Of a stretch of 64,000 nucleotides of DNA, positions 8,790 to 18,407 are shown piece after piece. Below the pieces are notes generated by a model, which searched no databases, was not told the DNA's origin, and saw only the letters and a list, made by a program, of their open reading frames with translations. The DNA comes from Ruegeria profundi (GTDB lineage: Bacteria; Pseudomonadota; Alphaproteobacteria; Rhodobacterales; Rhodobacteraceae). Each line of letters opens with the position of its first letter. Within the stretch, counting starts at the first letter, position 1. Where the stretch lies: assembly GCF_001507545.1 (NCBI RefSeq), contig NZ_LQBP01000001.1, positions 1 to 64,000 of the forward strand, read 5' to 3'. Position numbers and translations under genes: made by a program.

Positions 8790-11648
8790 ATGGCTGAGCT
8801 GAAGAATATCGAAGTGCGCGGCGCGCGTGAACACAACCTCAAAGGCATCGACGTGGATATTCCGCGCGATCAGTTGGTGGTGATCACCGGGCTGTCGGGC
8901 TCGGGCAAGTCCTCACTGGCATTCGACACGATCTACGCGGAAGGCCAGCGTCGCTACGTCGAAAGCTTGTCGGCCTATGCGCGCCAGTTTCTTGATATGA
9001 TGGAAAAGCCGGATGTGGATCATATCAGCGGCTTGTCCCCGGCGATTTCGATTGAGCAGAAAACAACCTCGAAAAACCCGCGTTCGACGGTTGGGACAGT
9101 AACCGAGATTTACGACTATTTACGTCTTTTGTTCGCACGTGCCGGCACGCCCTACAGCCCAGCGACCGGTTTGCCGATCGAGGCACAGCAGGTGCAAGAC
9201 ATGGTCGATCGGATCATGGCGATGGAGGAGGGTACGCGTGGCTATCTTTTGGCGCCCATCGTGCGCGACCGGAAGGGCGAATACAAAAAGGAATTCCTAG
9301 AACTGCGCAAGCAGGGTTTCCAGCGCGTGAAAGTGGATGGTGAGTTCTACGAACTTGACGAACCGCCAACGTTAGACAAGAAATTCCGCCACGATATTGA
9401 TGTTGTGGTCGATCGCCTGGTCGTTCGCGACGGGATGGAGACGCGGCTGGCCGACAGCCTGCGCACCGCTCTGGACCTTGCAGATGGTATTGCGGTTTTG
9501 GAGACTGCACCACGTGAAGGCGACCCAGAGCGCATCACGTTCAGCGAAAATTTTGCCTGCCCTGTCAGCGGCTTCACGATCCCCGAGATTGAACCCCGCC
9601 TGTTTTCGTTTAACGCCCCCTTTGGTGCGTGCCCGGACTGCGATGGGTTGGGGGTCGAGCTGTTTTTTGACGAACGGCTTGTGGTCCCTGACCAAACGTT
9701 GAAGCTCTACGATGGGGCATTGGCACCATGGCGCAAGGGAAAGTCGCCGTATTTCCTGCAAACCATTGAAGCTATTGCGCACCACTACGAATTTGACAAG
9801 AACACCCCGTGGAAAGACCTGCCCGAGAAGGTACAGCAGGTATTCCTGCGAGGCTCTGGCGATGAAGAGATCCAGTTTCGCTATGATGAAGGTGGCCGGG
9901 TCTATCAGGTCACGCGCAGCTTTGAAGGCGTCATTCCTAACATGGAGCGCCGTTACCGCGAGACGGACAGCGCCTGGATTCGTGAGGAATTCGAGCGCTA
10001 TCAAAACAATCGCCCTTGCGGTACCTGCCACGGGTACCGGCTTCGGCCTGAGGCACTGGCTGTAAAGATAGCCGGGCTTCACGTGGGGCAGGTAGTTCAA
10101 ATGTCGATCAAAGAGGCTTTGGCTTGGGTCGAAGACGCGCCAAACCATCTGAGCGTTCAAAAGAACGAAATTGCGCGGGCTATTCTGAAAGAAATCCGCG
10201 AAAGGCTCGGCTTTCTGAATAATGTGGGGTTAGAATATCTTACACTGTCACGTTCAAGTGGTACGTTGTCCGGTGGGGAAAGCCAGCGCATCCGCTTGGC
10301 AAGTCAGATCGGGTCGGGCCTGACCGGCGTTTTGTACGTGCTGGACGAACCTTCAATTGGGTTGCACCAACGCGATAACGACCGCCTGCTTGGCACTCTG
10401 AAAAACCTCCGTGATCAGGGCAATACCGTGATCGTGGTAGAGCATGATGAGGAAGCCATCCGCGAGGCTGATTACGTTTTTGATATTGGTCCCGGCGCGG
10501 GCGTACATGGCGGTCAGGTCGTCAGCAAGGGTACACCTGCTGATATATCATCCGATGCCGCCTCATTAACTGGTCAATATCTGGCCGGTACGCGTGAAAT
10601 TCCCATTCCGACTGGCCGGCGCAAGGGGAATGGGAAAAAAGTCTCGGTCGTTAAGGCGACAGGGAACAACCTAAAAAACGTCACTGCCGATTTCCCTCTG
10701 GGTAAGTTTGTCTGCGTGACTGGTGTGTCTGGCGGTGGAAAATCGACCCTCACGATCGAAACGTTGTTCAAAACCGCGTCGATGCGCTTGAACGGGGCGC
10801 GGCAAACCCCGGCTCCTTGTGAAACGATCAAAGGTCTGGAACATCTCGACAAGGTGATTGATATCGACCAGCGTCCTATCGGCCGAACTCCGCGTTCAAA
10901 TCCAGCGACTTACACCGGCGCTTTCACGCCAATCCGCGACTGGTTCGCCGGTTTACCCGAAGCCAAAACGCGCGGTTACAAGCCCGGCCGCTTCAGCTTC
11001 AACGTCAAAGGTGGACGGTGTGAGGCGTGCCAGGGCGACGGCGTCATTAAAATCGAGATGCACTTCCTGCCTGACGTTTATGTCACCTGCGAAACCTGCA
11101 AAGGCGCGCGGTACAACCGCGAAACGCTTGAAATCAAGTTTAAGGGCAAGTCCATAGCGGATGTGCTTGATATGACGGTAGAAGACGCGCAGGAGTTCTT
11201 TAAGGCCGTACCTTCGATCCGGGACAAGATGGACGCGCTTGCAAGGGTCGGTCTGGGTTATATCAAAGTTGGTCAGCAAGCGACGACCTTGTCAGGCGGT
11301 GAAGCGCAGCGGGTGAAGCTATCCAAAGAGCTTTCGAAACGCTCAACCGGACGGACCTTGTATATCTTGGACGAACCGACAACCGGGCTGCATTTCGAGG
11401 ATGTGCGTAAGTTGTTAGAGGTGCTTCACGAGTTGGTCGATCAGGGCAATACGGTTGTCGTGATCGAGCATAACCTGGACGTTGTGAAAACGGCGGACCA
11501 CATCATTGATATCGGTCCTGAAGGCGGAGATGGCGGTGGTGAGATCGTAGCTACAGGAACGCCCGAAGAAGTCGCGCAGGTCGAACGCAGCCATACCGGA
11601 CGTTACCTGAAACCCATGTTAAATCCGGACCGAGTCGCGGCGGAGTAG
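8790..11648 (+). CDS. uvrA: UvrABC excision nuclease subunit A
   Basis: 952 residues with two ABC ATPase modules: the first Walker A is GLSGSGKS (residues 34-41), the second GVSGGGKS. Signature LSGGES/LSGGEA motifs and two zinc modules ([14 protein letters not shown]...CETCKG) are present. In the first zinc module the leading pair reads CPVSG, with one Cys replaced by Ser, which I believe is common in Alphaproteobacteria. The protein finds bulky DNA lesions and loads UvrB. The open frame extends upstream through the second tRNA-Asp, so the ATG at 8790 ([17 protein letters not shown]) is taken as the start because family homology begins there. Control by the SOS box at 8708 is predicted. Confidence 0.98.
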   Translation: MAELKNIEVRGAREHNLKGIDVDIPRDQLVVITGLSGSGKSSLAFDTIYAEGQRRYVESLSAYARQFLDMMEKPDVDHISGLSPAISIEQKTTSKNPRSTVGTVTEIYDYLRLLFARAGTPYSPATGLPIEAQQVQDMVDRIMAMEEGTRGYLLAPIVRDRKGEYKKEFLELRKQGFQRVKVDGEFYELDEPPTLDKKFRHDIDVVVDRLVVRDGMETRLADSLRTALDLADGIAVLETAPREGDPERITFSENFACPVSGFTIPEIEPRLFSFNAPFGACPDCDGLGVELFFDERLVVPDQTLKLYDGALAPWRKGKSPYFLQTIEAIAHHYEFDKNTPWKDLPEKVQQVFLRGSGDEEIQFRYDEGGRVYQVTRSFEGVIPNMERRYRETDSAWIREEFERYQNNRPCGTCHGYRLRPEALAVKIAGLHVGQVVQMSIKEALAWVEDAPNHLSVQKNEIARAILKEIRERLGFLNNVGLEYLTLSRSSGTLSGGESQRIRLASQIGSGLTGVLYVLDEPSIGLHQRDNDRLLGTLKNLRDQGNTVIVVEHDEEAIREADYVFDIGPGAGVHGGQVVSKGTPADISSDAASLTGQYLAGTREIPIPTGRRKGNGKKVSVVKATGNNLKNVTADFPLGKFVCVTGVSGGGKSTLTIETLFKTASMRLNGARQTPAPCETIKGLEHLDKVIDIDQRPIGRTPRSNPATYTGAFTPIRDWFAGLPEAKTRGYKPGRFSFNVKGGRCEACQGDGVIKIEMHFLPDVYVTCETCKGARYNRETLEIKFKGKSIADVLDMTVEDAQEFFKAVPSIRDKMDALARVGLGYIKVGQQATTLSGGEAQRVKLSKELSKRSTGRTLYILDEPTTGLHFEDVRKLLEVLHELVDQGNTVVVIEHNLDVVKTADHIIDIGPEGGDGGGEIVATGTPEEVAQVERSHTGRYLKPMLNPDRVAAE

Positions 11649-11763
11649 GGCATACAACAACTTTCAACGTCGATCACGTACTGGCTGCAAGGATGGGTAG
11701 CAACGCCAAAAGGGTCGTGCACTGCAAACTGCTATGCACGGCGTCAAAAAGACGTAGATCAGG

Positions 11764-12636
11764 TCAGCTCCGCCCGCGCTTTTCGAACCGAGGAAGCATG
11801 GCGCTGAAGTCTTTGCCCAATCCGTCCTCAGCTTCGACAAATTGTTCATACAGCGCGGTTGCGGTCTGACCCAGCGGTGTGTCGGCATTGGAACTTTCGG
11901 CTGCCTGCTGGCTTAGGCGCAGGTCCTTCAGCATCAGTTCAGCGGCAAATCCGGGCTTGTAGTCGTTGTCCGCAGGACTTTGAGGGCCAACGCCCGGGGC
12001 AGGGCAATAGGCGTTCATTGTCCAGCTATAGCCTGATGAGGTACTGACCACGTCGAACATCTTCTGCCGGTCTAACCCTAGCTTGTCAGCAAGGGCGAAA
12101 GCCTCGCACGTGGCGATCATGGTGACGCCCAGAATCATGTTGTTGCAAATCTTAGCGGCCTGGCCGGCCCCGGACTTGCCGCAATGAACGGCCTTTTGGC
12201 CCATTATGTCGAATAAGGGGGCGGCTTTGGCAAAAGCCTCTTCGCTGCCACCGGCCATAAAGGTCAGCGTACCCGCGGCCGCACCGCCTATTCCACCCGA
12301 AACCGGTGCATCAACCGCAAGGACGCCAGCGTTCTGAGCCTGATCCGCAACTGCGCGGGCGCTATCGACGTCTACTGTCGAGCAATCAATCCAAACCGCG
12401 CCGGGCTGCATCGCGGGAATTATCTCATCCGCGACCGCGCGCAGGATTTTCCCGTTTGGCAGCATGGTGATAACAACCTCGGCGTCGGCAGCAGCTTCGG
12501 CGCCTGATCCAACCAGGGTGACACCCTCAACAGCGACATCTGCCATGTCGAAACCGGTCACGTCATGCCCGGCTTTGGCAAGGTTGGTGGCCATAGGATT
12601 GCCCATATTGCCTAGGCCGATAAACCCGATCTTCAT
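11764..12636 (-). CDS. mmsB: 3-hydroxyisobutyrate dehydrogenase
   Basis: 290 residues with an N-terminal NAD-binding motif (GFIGLGNMGNPMATNL), the substrate motif DAPVSGGIGGAAAGTLTFM and the catalytic Lys in GAGQAAKICNNM. It oxidises 3-hydroxyisobutyrate to methylmalonate semialdehyde in valine breakdown. It is the last gene of a three-gene operon, 3 bases after the hydrolase gene. The semialdehyde is then used by MmsA, encoded at 18.4-19.9 kb. Confidence 0.95.
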   Translation of the reverse strand: MKIGFIGLGNMGNPMATNLAKAGHDVTGFDMADVAVEGVTLVGSGAEAAADAEVVITMLPNGKILRAVADEIIPAMQPGAVWIDCSTVDVDSARAVADQAQNAGVLAVDAPVSGGIGGAAAGTLTFMAGGSEEAFAKAAPLFDIMGQKAVHCGKSGAGQAAKICNNMILGVTMIATCEAFALADKLGLDRQKMFDVVSTSSGYSWTMNAYCPAPGVGPQSPADNDYKPGFAAELMLKDLRLSQQAAESSNADTPLGQTATALYEQFVEAEDGLGKDFSAMLPRFEKRGRS

Positions 12637-12639
12637 CTC

Positions 12640-13680
12640 TTAGGTCTCCTCAAATGTCAGCATATTCTGGCCCAATGGTTGGAGCATTTTTGACACCGCC
12701 ACTGCGGGGACGGACTGATCCGAAAACTGCCACCTTGGGCTGCGATCCTTGTCGATGATCTGGGCGCGAATGCCCTCCAGAAAATCTCCGTGCTCCATGG
12801 CGCGGTATGTGAATCGGTATTCAAGCTCTAACGCTTTGCGCTGTGTCAGGCTTGGGCCGCGCAGCCGGTGTAGCATCTCAACGATGCAGGCCATGGACAG
12901 CGGTGAATTGCGTCCCATCAACCTCAGTATTTCAGCCGGCGTTTCCTGTTCCGAATGCGACAGGGTGTTGAGGATATCACCCAGGCTTTCCCCGGCAAAA
13001 TAGGAATCAATTTCGGGCTGTTGATCTTCAAGTTCGCTTTTAGGCGGCGTTTTGGCGTGTGTTTTGATCAGTTCCGCGTTGCCTGAGGCCTCAAGCATTT
13101 CGATCAGGTCAGACCATTCTGCGATAGGGATGAAGTGATCTGCAAACCCTGCGAAAATGGCGTCTCCTGGTCCCATGCGATAGCCCGTGGTGCCCAGGTA
13201 TTCACCCAAACGTCCGGGGGCCAGGGCCAGCATCAGTGTGCTGCCCACGTCAGGAACCAGTCCGATCGAGCATTCCGGCAGTGCGATTTTTGAGCTTTCG
13301 CCAACGACACGGTGGCTGCCGTGACACCCTATCCCAACACCCCCACCCATCGTGAAACCCTGAAGAAAGCTGATCACCGGTTTGGGATACTCAAAAATCA
13401 TTGCGTTCAGACGGTATTCGTCCCGCCAGAACTTTCGACCAAAATCGTAGTCCCCCTTGATGCCCGTTTCGTAAAGCTCGGCAATATCTCCGCCAGCGCA
13501 AAAAGCCTTGTCGCCTTCGGCGTCCATAATCACCAGATCCACACCGTCGTCTTCACGCCAGTTGCGCAGAGCCGTGTCGATCGCCATGCACATTTCATAG
13601 GTCAACGCATTCAGAGCCTTCGGACGCGTCAGTGTGATACGTCCTGCGCGACCAGTGGTGCATATTTCGATATCGGGCAT
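12640..13680 (-). CDS. 3-hydroxyisobutyryl-CoA hydrolase
   Basis: 346 residues of the crotonase fold, the length of HIBCH-type hydrolases and longer than ordinary enoyl-CoA hydratases. The oxyanion-hole segments are visible as CAGGDIAELYETG and GFTMGGGVGIGCHGSHRV, and the IGLVPDVG segment carries the family acidic residue. It releases CoA from 3-hydroxyisobutyryl-CoA in valine degradation. Placement between an acyl-CoA dehydrogenase gene and mmsB, with 3- and 7-base gaps, supports this over a generic hydratase. Confidence 0.92.
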   Translation of the reverse strand: MPDIEICTTGRAGRITLTRPKALNALTYEMCMAIDTALRNWREDDGVDLVIMDAEGDKAFCAGGDIAELYETGIKGDYDFGRKFWRDEYRLNAMIFEYPKPVISFLQGFTMGGGVGIGCHGSHRVVGESSKIALPECSIGLVPDVGSTLMLALAPGRLGEYLGTTGYRMGPGDAIFAGFADHFIPIAEWSDLIEMLEASGNAELIKTHAKTPPKSELEDQQPEIDSYFAGESLGDILNTLSHSEQETPAEILRLMGRNSPLSMACIVEMLHRLRGPSLTQRKALELEYRFTYRAMEHGDFLEGIRAQIIDKDRSPRWQFSDQSVPAVAVSKMLQPLGQNMLTFEET

Positions 13681-13687
13681 AGTGTCC

Positions 13688-14830
13688 TCAGCGGTCAGCG
13701 AGCATTTGTCGGGCTACGATAACCCGCATGATTTCATTTGTACCTTCAAGGATCTGATGGACGCGCAGATCACGGACAAGTTTTTCGATACCGTAATCAG
13801 CCAGATACCCATAGCCGCCGTGCAACTGAAGACACTGATCGACGACTTTCGATCCTGTCTCGGTTACGAATTTCTTGGCCATAGCGCAGAACTTTGTGGC
13901 GTCTGGTGCGCCCTGATCCAGTTTCCACGCGGCTTGTCGCAGAAACGTACGGGCGGCCTGAAGCTCAATCTCCATGTCGGCCAGCCGGAACTGAAGCGCT
14001 TGGAATTGGTCGATGGACTGCCCAAAGGCTTTGCGTTCAGACATGTATTGAAGCGTCATATTCAGCCCGGCTTGCGCGGCGCCCAACGAGCATGAGGCGA
14101 TGTTCAGCCGCCCGCCATCCAGACCCATCATCGCATACTTAAACCCGTCGCCCTCGGTGCCGACCAGGTTCCCGGATGGAATGTGACAGTCATCGAATTG
14201 CACCTGCGCCGTGGGTTGGCTTTTCCAACCCATCTTTTGTTCCAATGCCCCAAAGCTTAGACCCGGTGTGCCATCCTCAACATATACGGTTGAGATACCT
14301 TTTGGCCCATCCTGACCGGTGCGAACCATGCAAACATAGGCGTCGGAATACCCGCCACCTGAGATGAACGCCTTGGTCCCGTTCAGGGTATAGCCTTCAT
14401 TGGTACGGTCCGCGCGGGTTTTCAGCGCCGCAGCGTCTGAGCCCGAGCCCGGCTCGGTCAAGCAATAGCTAAGCACTGTATTCAGGCTCAGAACGTCCGG
14501 CATGATGCGGGATTTCAGCGCGTCGCTGGCGAAACTGTCCAGCATCTTGGCGCACATATTGTGGATCGACAAAAACGCCGCGACCGAGGGGCAGGCCATC
14601 GAAAGAGCCTCGAACACAAGGGTCGCGTCAAGACGGCTTAAGCCGGAACCGCCACTGTCTTCGGACACATAAAGCGCACCAAAACCTAGTTCGCCAATCT
14701 GCGGCCAAAGCTCCTTGGGGATGGTTCCATCTGCCTCCCACTGGCGAGCGAATGGGGCGATGTTGTCCTGTCCGAAATCATACGCCATGTCGAAGATTGC
14801 GGTTTGCTCTTCTGTCAGTGCAAAATCCAA
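13688..14830 (-). CDS. Acyl-CoA dehydrogenase, probably isobutyryl-CoA dehydrogenase
   Basis: 380 residues of a complete FAD acyl-CoA dehydrogenase: N-terminal helical domain, CLTEPGSGSDAAALKT in the beta domain, QCLQLHGGYGY, and the catalytic Glu in the ILEGTNEIMR segment near residue 365. It would oxidise isobutyryl-CoA to methacrylyl-CoA, passing electrons to ETF. Substrate is inferred from its operon with HIBCH and mmsB; close paralogues act on butyryl- or 2-methylbutyryl-CoA. The methacrylyl-CoA hydratase step has no dedicated gene in this operon. Confidence 0.9.
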   Translation of the reverse strand: MDFALTEEQTAIFDMAYDFGQDNIAPFARQWEADGTIPKELWPQIGELGFGALYVSEDSGGSGLSRLDATLVFEALSMACPSVAAFLSIHNMCAKMLDSFASDALKSRIMPDVLSLNTVLSYCLTEPGSGSDAAALKTRADRTNEGYTLNGTKAFISGGGYSDAYVCMVRTGQDGPKGISTVYVEDGTPGLSFGALEQKMGWKSQPTAQVQFDDCHIPSGNLVGTEGDGFKYAMMGLDGGRLNIASCSLGAAQAGLNMTLQYMSERKAFGQSIDQFQALQFRLADMEIELQAARTFLRQAAWKLDQGAPDATKFCAMAKKFVTETGSKVVDQCLQLHGGYGYLADYGIEKLVRDLRVHQILEGTNEIMRVIVARQMLADR

Positions 14831-14926
14831 GGCTTGCCTCCCACGCTGCCGGATGAATTGAACGAGTGTTTATTTCGCAATCCTTACAGAAATTTTGCAG
14901 GTCCGGCAATCATTGGCACATGGGGC

Positions 14927-16042
14927 TTAAAGGTCATGATGATACTCGTCTATCAGATGCTTTACGACGGCTTTTCCGGGGTCTTCATCCCGCGCTGCGG
15001 CTTCGGCATAGGCGCGGCGTTGTCGGGTTGCCGAGGTTCCGTTCTGCGCAATCTGCTGCAGCCGCGCCAATTCTGTCATGGTACCAAGGGCTTCGGCATC
15101 TTCGGCCAGCAAGCCCATTAATTCTCCCATCAACTCGGGCATTGGCTTGATCGAACGGTCGCCAAAATCTATCAGACCTTCGCCAACTCCATAGCGCTGC
15201 GCCCGCCAGCGATTTTCACCGATAAGAAATCGATCATAGTGCCGCCAGCGGAGGTTGCGATCTTTCAAACGGCACAGCATACGTGTCAGCGCCTGAACCA
15301 TTGCCGCCAACGACAGGGCGTCCTCTAACCTTGGCTGCACATCCATTATCCGCGTTTCCAGCGTTGGAAAACGATGAGACGGCCGCAGATCCCACCAGAT
15401 TTTGGTAGTGTCCTCAATCACGCCGAGATCAACCAGAATACCAGTGGTACGCTCATAGTCCGCCCAACTGGCCAGAACCGGAGGCAACCCTGTGCGCGGA
15501 AGGTTGTCGAACACGGTCAGGCGATAGGATGACAGGCCCGAATCCTCTCCGTTCCAATACGGCGAAGACGTGGACAGCGCCAACAGATGCGGCAGAAAAT
15601 ACGAGAGCTGAGGCATTAGGTCAGCGCGCAGGGCAGGGTCCTCGACACCGACGTGAACATGCATGCCGCAGATCAACATGCGCCGTGCAACGCCTCCAAG
15701 GGCATGATGAAGCGCGTCGTAGCGATCTTTCCGGGTATGATGCTGTTTCTTCCAGTCTGCGAATGGATGGCAGGACACGGCAATTGGAGCAAGATTGAAT
15801 TCAGCGGCCCTTTCGGCCACGCAAAACCGCAGGCGCTTCAAGTCTTCGCGGGCTGAGTCCACAGTAGTATGGGGTCGGGTACCGACTTCGATCTGGCACT
15901 GCAAAAACTCGGGACTGACCTGTCCTTCAAAATCTGACTGACAGGCTTCCATCAAGGCCTCAGGCGCTTCGGCGAGTTCAAGACTGTCGCGATCGACCAG
16001 CAGATACTCTTCCTCGATACCCAATGTGAATTCCTGCTGCAT
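14927..16042 (-). CDS. YbdK-type carboxylate-amine ligase (GCS2 family)
   Basis: About 371 residues starting [17 protein letters not shown], the conserved start of the GCS2/YbdK group, with [11 protein letters not shown] and [19 protein letters not shown] motifs that form the ATP and substrate site. Members have weak glutamate-cysteine ligase activity; the true substrate is generally unknown. The ATG at 16042 has a GAGGGC ribosome binding site; an upstream in-frame start would overlap the divergent methyltransferase frame. Confidence 0.88.
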   Translation of the reverse strand: MQQEFTLGIEEEYLLVDRDSLELAEAPEALMEACQSDFEGQVSPEFLQCQIEVGTRPHTTVDSAREDLKRLRFCVAERAAEFNLAPIAVSCHPFADWKKQHHTRKDRYDALHHALGGVARRMLICGMHVHVGVEDPALRADLMPQLSYFLPHLLALSTSSPYWNGEDSGLSSYRLTVFDNLPRTGLPPVLASWADYERTTGILVDLGVIEDTTKIWWDLRPSHRFPTLETRIMDVQPRLEDALSLAAMVQALTRMLCRLKDRNLRWRHYDRFLIGENRWRAQRYGVGEGLIDFGDRSIKPMPELMGELMGLLAEDAEALGTMTELARLQQIAQNGTSATRQRRAYAEAAARDEDPGKAVVKHLIDEYHHDL

Positions 16043-16177
16043 GGCTGCCCTCGATTTTTTCCGTTCCAACCAGTGAATACGCAAATTTCTGTTTTGCCAA
16101 GCGTTTGGCGCCGCACTTCTTGCAGAGCCCGGTCAAGCAACGGTAAGGAAAAGGCGTACCGAAAAGTGGAGCCGCCC

Positions 16178-17029
16178 GTGAAACCCAGAAAATTTCCCAA
16201 GATCAACGACGCCCTTGATGAACTGGGGGTTAAGCTGGTTGACAAGGCCGTTGAGCGGGAAGAACGCGCTAGGCTTGAGGCGTTTGAGAAAGCGGGCGGA
16301 TTGGCTCGCCCGGCCTATGCCCTGTCGCCGGGGATGGAGGGGTTTGATATCAGCCAGATCGTTGCCGAATACACGCGCCATGCCGATGCGTTGATGGCTC
16401 TCAAAGACCCTGCGCGAAATCAGACAGGCTATTGTCCGGGTAACGGGTACTACGACAGTCCGGATGCTGACGCGCTTTATCTTATGATACGTCGGTTTGA
16501 ACCCAAACGGGTGATCGAGGTTGGCTGTGGCAACTCAACCCGAGTGACTCGGCAGGCGATCCTTGACGGTGCGCTAGACACCAAGATAACTGCGATTGAT
16601 CCTCATCCACGGGCTGATATCGCCCATGTCGTCGATCAATTCGAACAAAAACGGCTAGAGGACGTTGATCCGGCCGTATTCGAACAGCTTGAGTCAGGCG
16701 ACGTGCTGTTCATTGACTCCAGCCATGTGGTTCGGATCAGCAACGATGTTGCGCATCTTTTCTGCCGCATCATTCCATCGTTGAAACCGGGTGTCGTCAT
16801 CCATGTACACGACGTTTTCCTGCCCTACGAATACCCCAAGCGTTTCTTCTATGATTGTCCAGGGTGGGGCGAACAGTATGTTCTGCACGCCTTGTTGCAA
16901 TCCGATTTCTATTCAATGCTGTGGCCGGGATATTACCTGCAACAAGAGCGGCCCGATGCCGTCAAGGCTTTGCCGTTCCTCAACGAGGGTCGCGCGCAGA
17001 GTCTCTGGTTTCAGGTAAAAGAAAATTGA
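16178..17029 (+). CDS. Class I SAM-dependent methyltransferase, substrate unknown
   Basis: About 283 residues. A Rossmann methyltransferase motif I is seen in RVIEVGCGNSTRVTRQAI, followed by an acidic strand end (ITAIDPHPRAD) and a later FIDSSHVVR segment, the pattern of Methyltransf_24-type enzymes. The start is uncertain: GTG at 16178 (MKPRKFPKINDALDEL) is chosen because conserved-looking sequence begins there, but GTG codons at 16166 and 16073 are in frame. It is divergent from the YbdK gene. The target could be a polysaccharide or a small molecule; nothing nearby decides. Confidence 0.72.
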   Translation: MKPRKFPKINDALDELGVKLVDKAVEREERARLEAFEKAGGLARPAYALSPGMEGFDISQIVAEYTRHADALMALKDPARNQTGYCPGNGYYDSPDADALYLMIRRFEPKRVIEVGCGNSTRVTRQAILDGALDTKITAIDPHPRADIAHVVDQFEQKRLEDVDPAVFEQLESGDVLFIDSSHVVRISNDVAHLFCRIIPSLKPGVVIHVHDVFLPYEYPKRFFYDCPGWGEQYVLHALLQSDFYSMLWPGYYLQQERPDAVKALPFLNEGRAQSLWFQVKEN

Positions 17030-17100
17030 TCAAATAGTGATCCACTGCGGCAAAATGCCCGTAATCCCTTCTGTAACAAGCTGGAAAGGAGACAACAGCA

Positions 17101-17577
17101 ATGTTCCGTCGCACATTCATGGGCGCCGCCGCCGCACTTGCCCTTGCACTGCCTGCACAGGCCCAAGACGCTGATATCGTGGATACCGCCGTATCGGCAG
17201 GTTCGTTCAACACTTTGGTCGCTGCTGTTCAGGCCGCCGGTCTGGTTGATACGTTGAAGGGGGATGGCCCGTTTACCGTATTCGCCCCAACAGACGAAGC
17301 ATTTGCCGCGCTGCCCGAGGGCACGGTAGAAACATTGCTTTTGCCCGAGAACAAGGATCAATTGGTTGAAATCCTGACATATCACGTTGTCCCGGCCAAA
17401 GTCATGTCAAGCGACATCGCGGGCAAGCGTGCGCAGGTCCTGACTGTGCAGGGCGACCGTCTGAGCGTCAATGCAAAGCGTGGCGTCAAGGTCAATGACG
17501 CCGAAGTGGTTCAGGCTGACATCGAGGCCAGCAACGGTGTGATCCACGTGGTCGACGCTGTGATCCTGCCAGAGTAA
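17101..17577 (+). CDS. Secreted fasciclin (FAS1) domain protein
   Basis: 158 residues: a signal peptide ([22 protein letters not shown]) and one complete FAS1 domain with the H1/H2 motifs [17 protein letters not shown] and [17 protein letters not shown]1 domains mediate adhesion or surface protein contact. A GGAG ribosome binding site precedes the ATG. The gene is a single unit ended by a shared terminator. Confidence 0.93.
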   Translation: MFRRTFMGAAAALALALPAQAQDADIVDTAVSAGSFNTLVAAVQAAGLVDTLKGDGPFTVFAPTDEAFAALPEGTVETLLLPENKDQLVEILTYHVVPAKVMSSDIAGKRAQVLTVQGDRLSVNAKRGVKVNDAEVVQADIEASNGVIHVVDAVILPE

Positions 17578-17590
17578 TTCCTGCCCAAAC

Positions 17591-17623
17591 AAAAAGCCCC
17601 GGTCCATTTGGCCGGGGCTTTTT
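17591..17623. terminator. Bidirectional terminator between fasciclin and L,D-transpeptidase genes
   Basis: AAAAAGCCCCGG and CCGGGGCTTTTT form a 12-base perfect inverted repeat around a 9-base loop, with A/T runs on both sides. It sits between two convergent genes and can serve both. Confidence 0.92.
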
Positions 17624-17626
17624 CTG

Positions 17627-18226
17627 TCAGACCAATCTGACCTGAGTTCCGATCTGCACCAGAGGATACAACTCCTCAACATGCTGATTATACAGGCCTA
17701 TGCAGCCAGAAGAGCTTTGACGGCCAATCTTGCGCGTGTCGTGGGTGCCATGCACAAGGTAAGCAGGCCAATCCAGATACATCGCGCGTGTACCCAGCGG
17801 GTTTCCGGGATCGCCGCCTTCCATGCGGACGGGCAGGGACGGATCACGCTCGCGCATGGACGCGGTTGGGGTCCAGCTTGGGTATTCTGTCTTACGCACA
17901 ACTTTGGTGTAGCCGCGCTTTGTCAGTTCTTCACTCATCGGCACTGAACTGGGATATAGCTTATATGTCCCATCCGAGCCCCAGTAATGCACCGCGCGGC
18001 TTGTGATATCGGCCAGCAAGCAACCAACGCCAATCTCACTGAAATGATCCTGCCAGTTCTGGTGTGAGAACGAGGATACGTTTCGACGCACAGGCAATTG
18101 CGTGCTGATGGCTTCTTCACTCTGCGGAAATGCATCGGTGCTTTGCGCACGCACAATTGCGGGCGTCGCAACAAGAGATGCAGCGCCCAACAAAGCAGAG
18201 CGGCGAGTCATTCGATGGTTTGACAA
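17627..18226 (-). CDS. L,D-transpeptidase (YkuD family) with Tat-type signal
   Basis: 199 residues. The N-terminus MTRRSALLGAASLVATPAIVRAQ is a twin-arginine style signal. The YkuD catalytic block is seen near the C-terminus as HGTHDTRKIGRQSSSGCIGL, with the nucleophilic Cys in SGCIGL; the usual SHGCIR is changed to SSGCIG. These enzymes make 3-3 peptidoglycan cross-links or attach proteins to the wall. A TTG at 18226 is the likely start because GGAGG lies 5 bases before it, while the internal ATG at 18211 has no such site. Confidence 0.88.
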   Translation of the reverse strand: MSNHRMTRRSALLGAASLVATPAIVRAQSTDAFPQSEEAISTQLPVRRNVSSFSHQNWQDHFSEIGVGCLLADITSRAVHYWGSDGTYKLYPSSVPMSEELTKRGYTKVVRKTEYPSWTPTASMRERDPSLPVRMEGGDPGNPLGTRAMYLDWPAYLVHGTHDTRKIGRQSSSGCIGLYNQHVEELYPLVQIGTQVRLV

Positions 18227-18354
18227 ATTAGCCTCCGGTTCAGGAACTGCTCAAGCGTTAATAACCCGGTAAAATATAAGTTATCGCATCGATTTTCCAG
18301 AGTTCGCAGTCTGAAATTTTTGTGAATCTGCTTGTTTTGGGGCGGATCTACAAA

Positions 18355-18390
18355 AATAAACCCGACCGTTTTAAGGCCGGGTTTATCTTT
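18355..18390 (-). terminator. Terminator of mmsA
   Basis: On the minus strand AAACCCGGCC pairs with GGTCGGGTTT around a short loop and is followed by ATTTTTG, starting about 18 bases after the mmsA stop. Confidence 0.8.
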
Positions 18391-18407
18391 TGTGCTAAGC
18401 GCCTGAA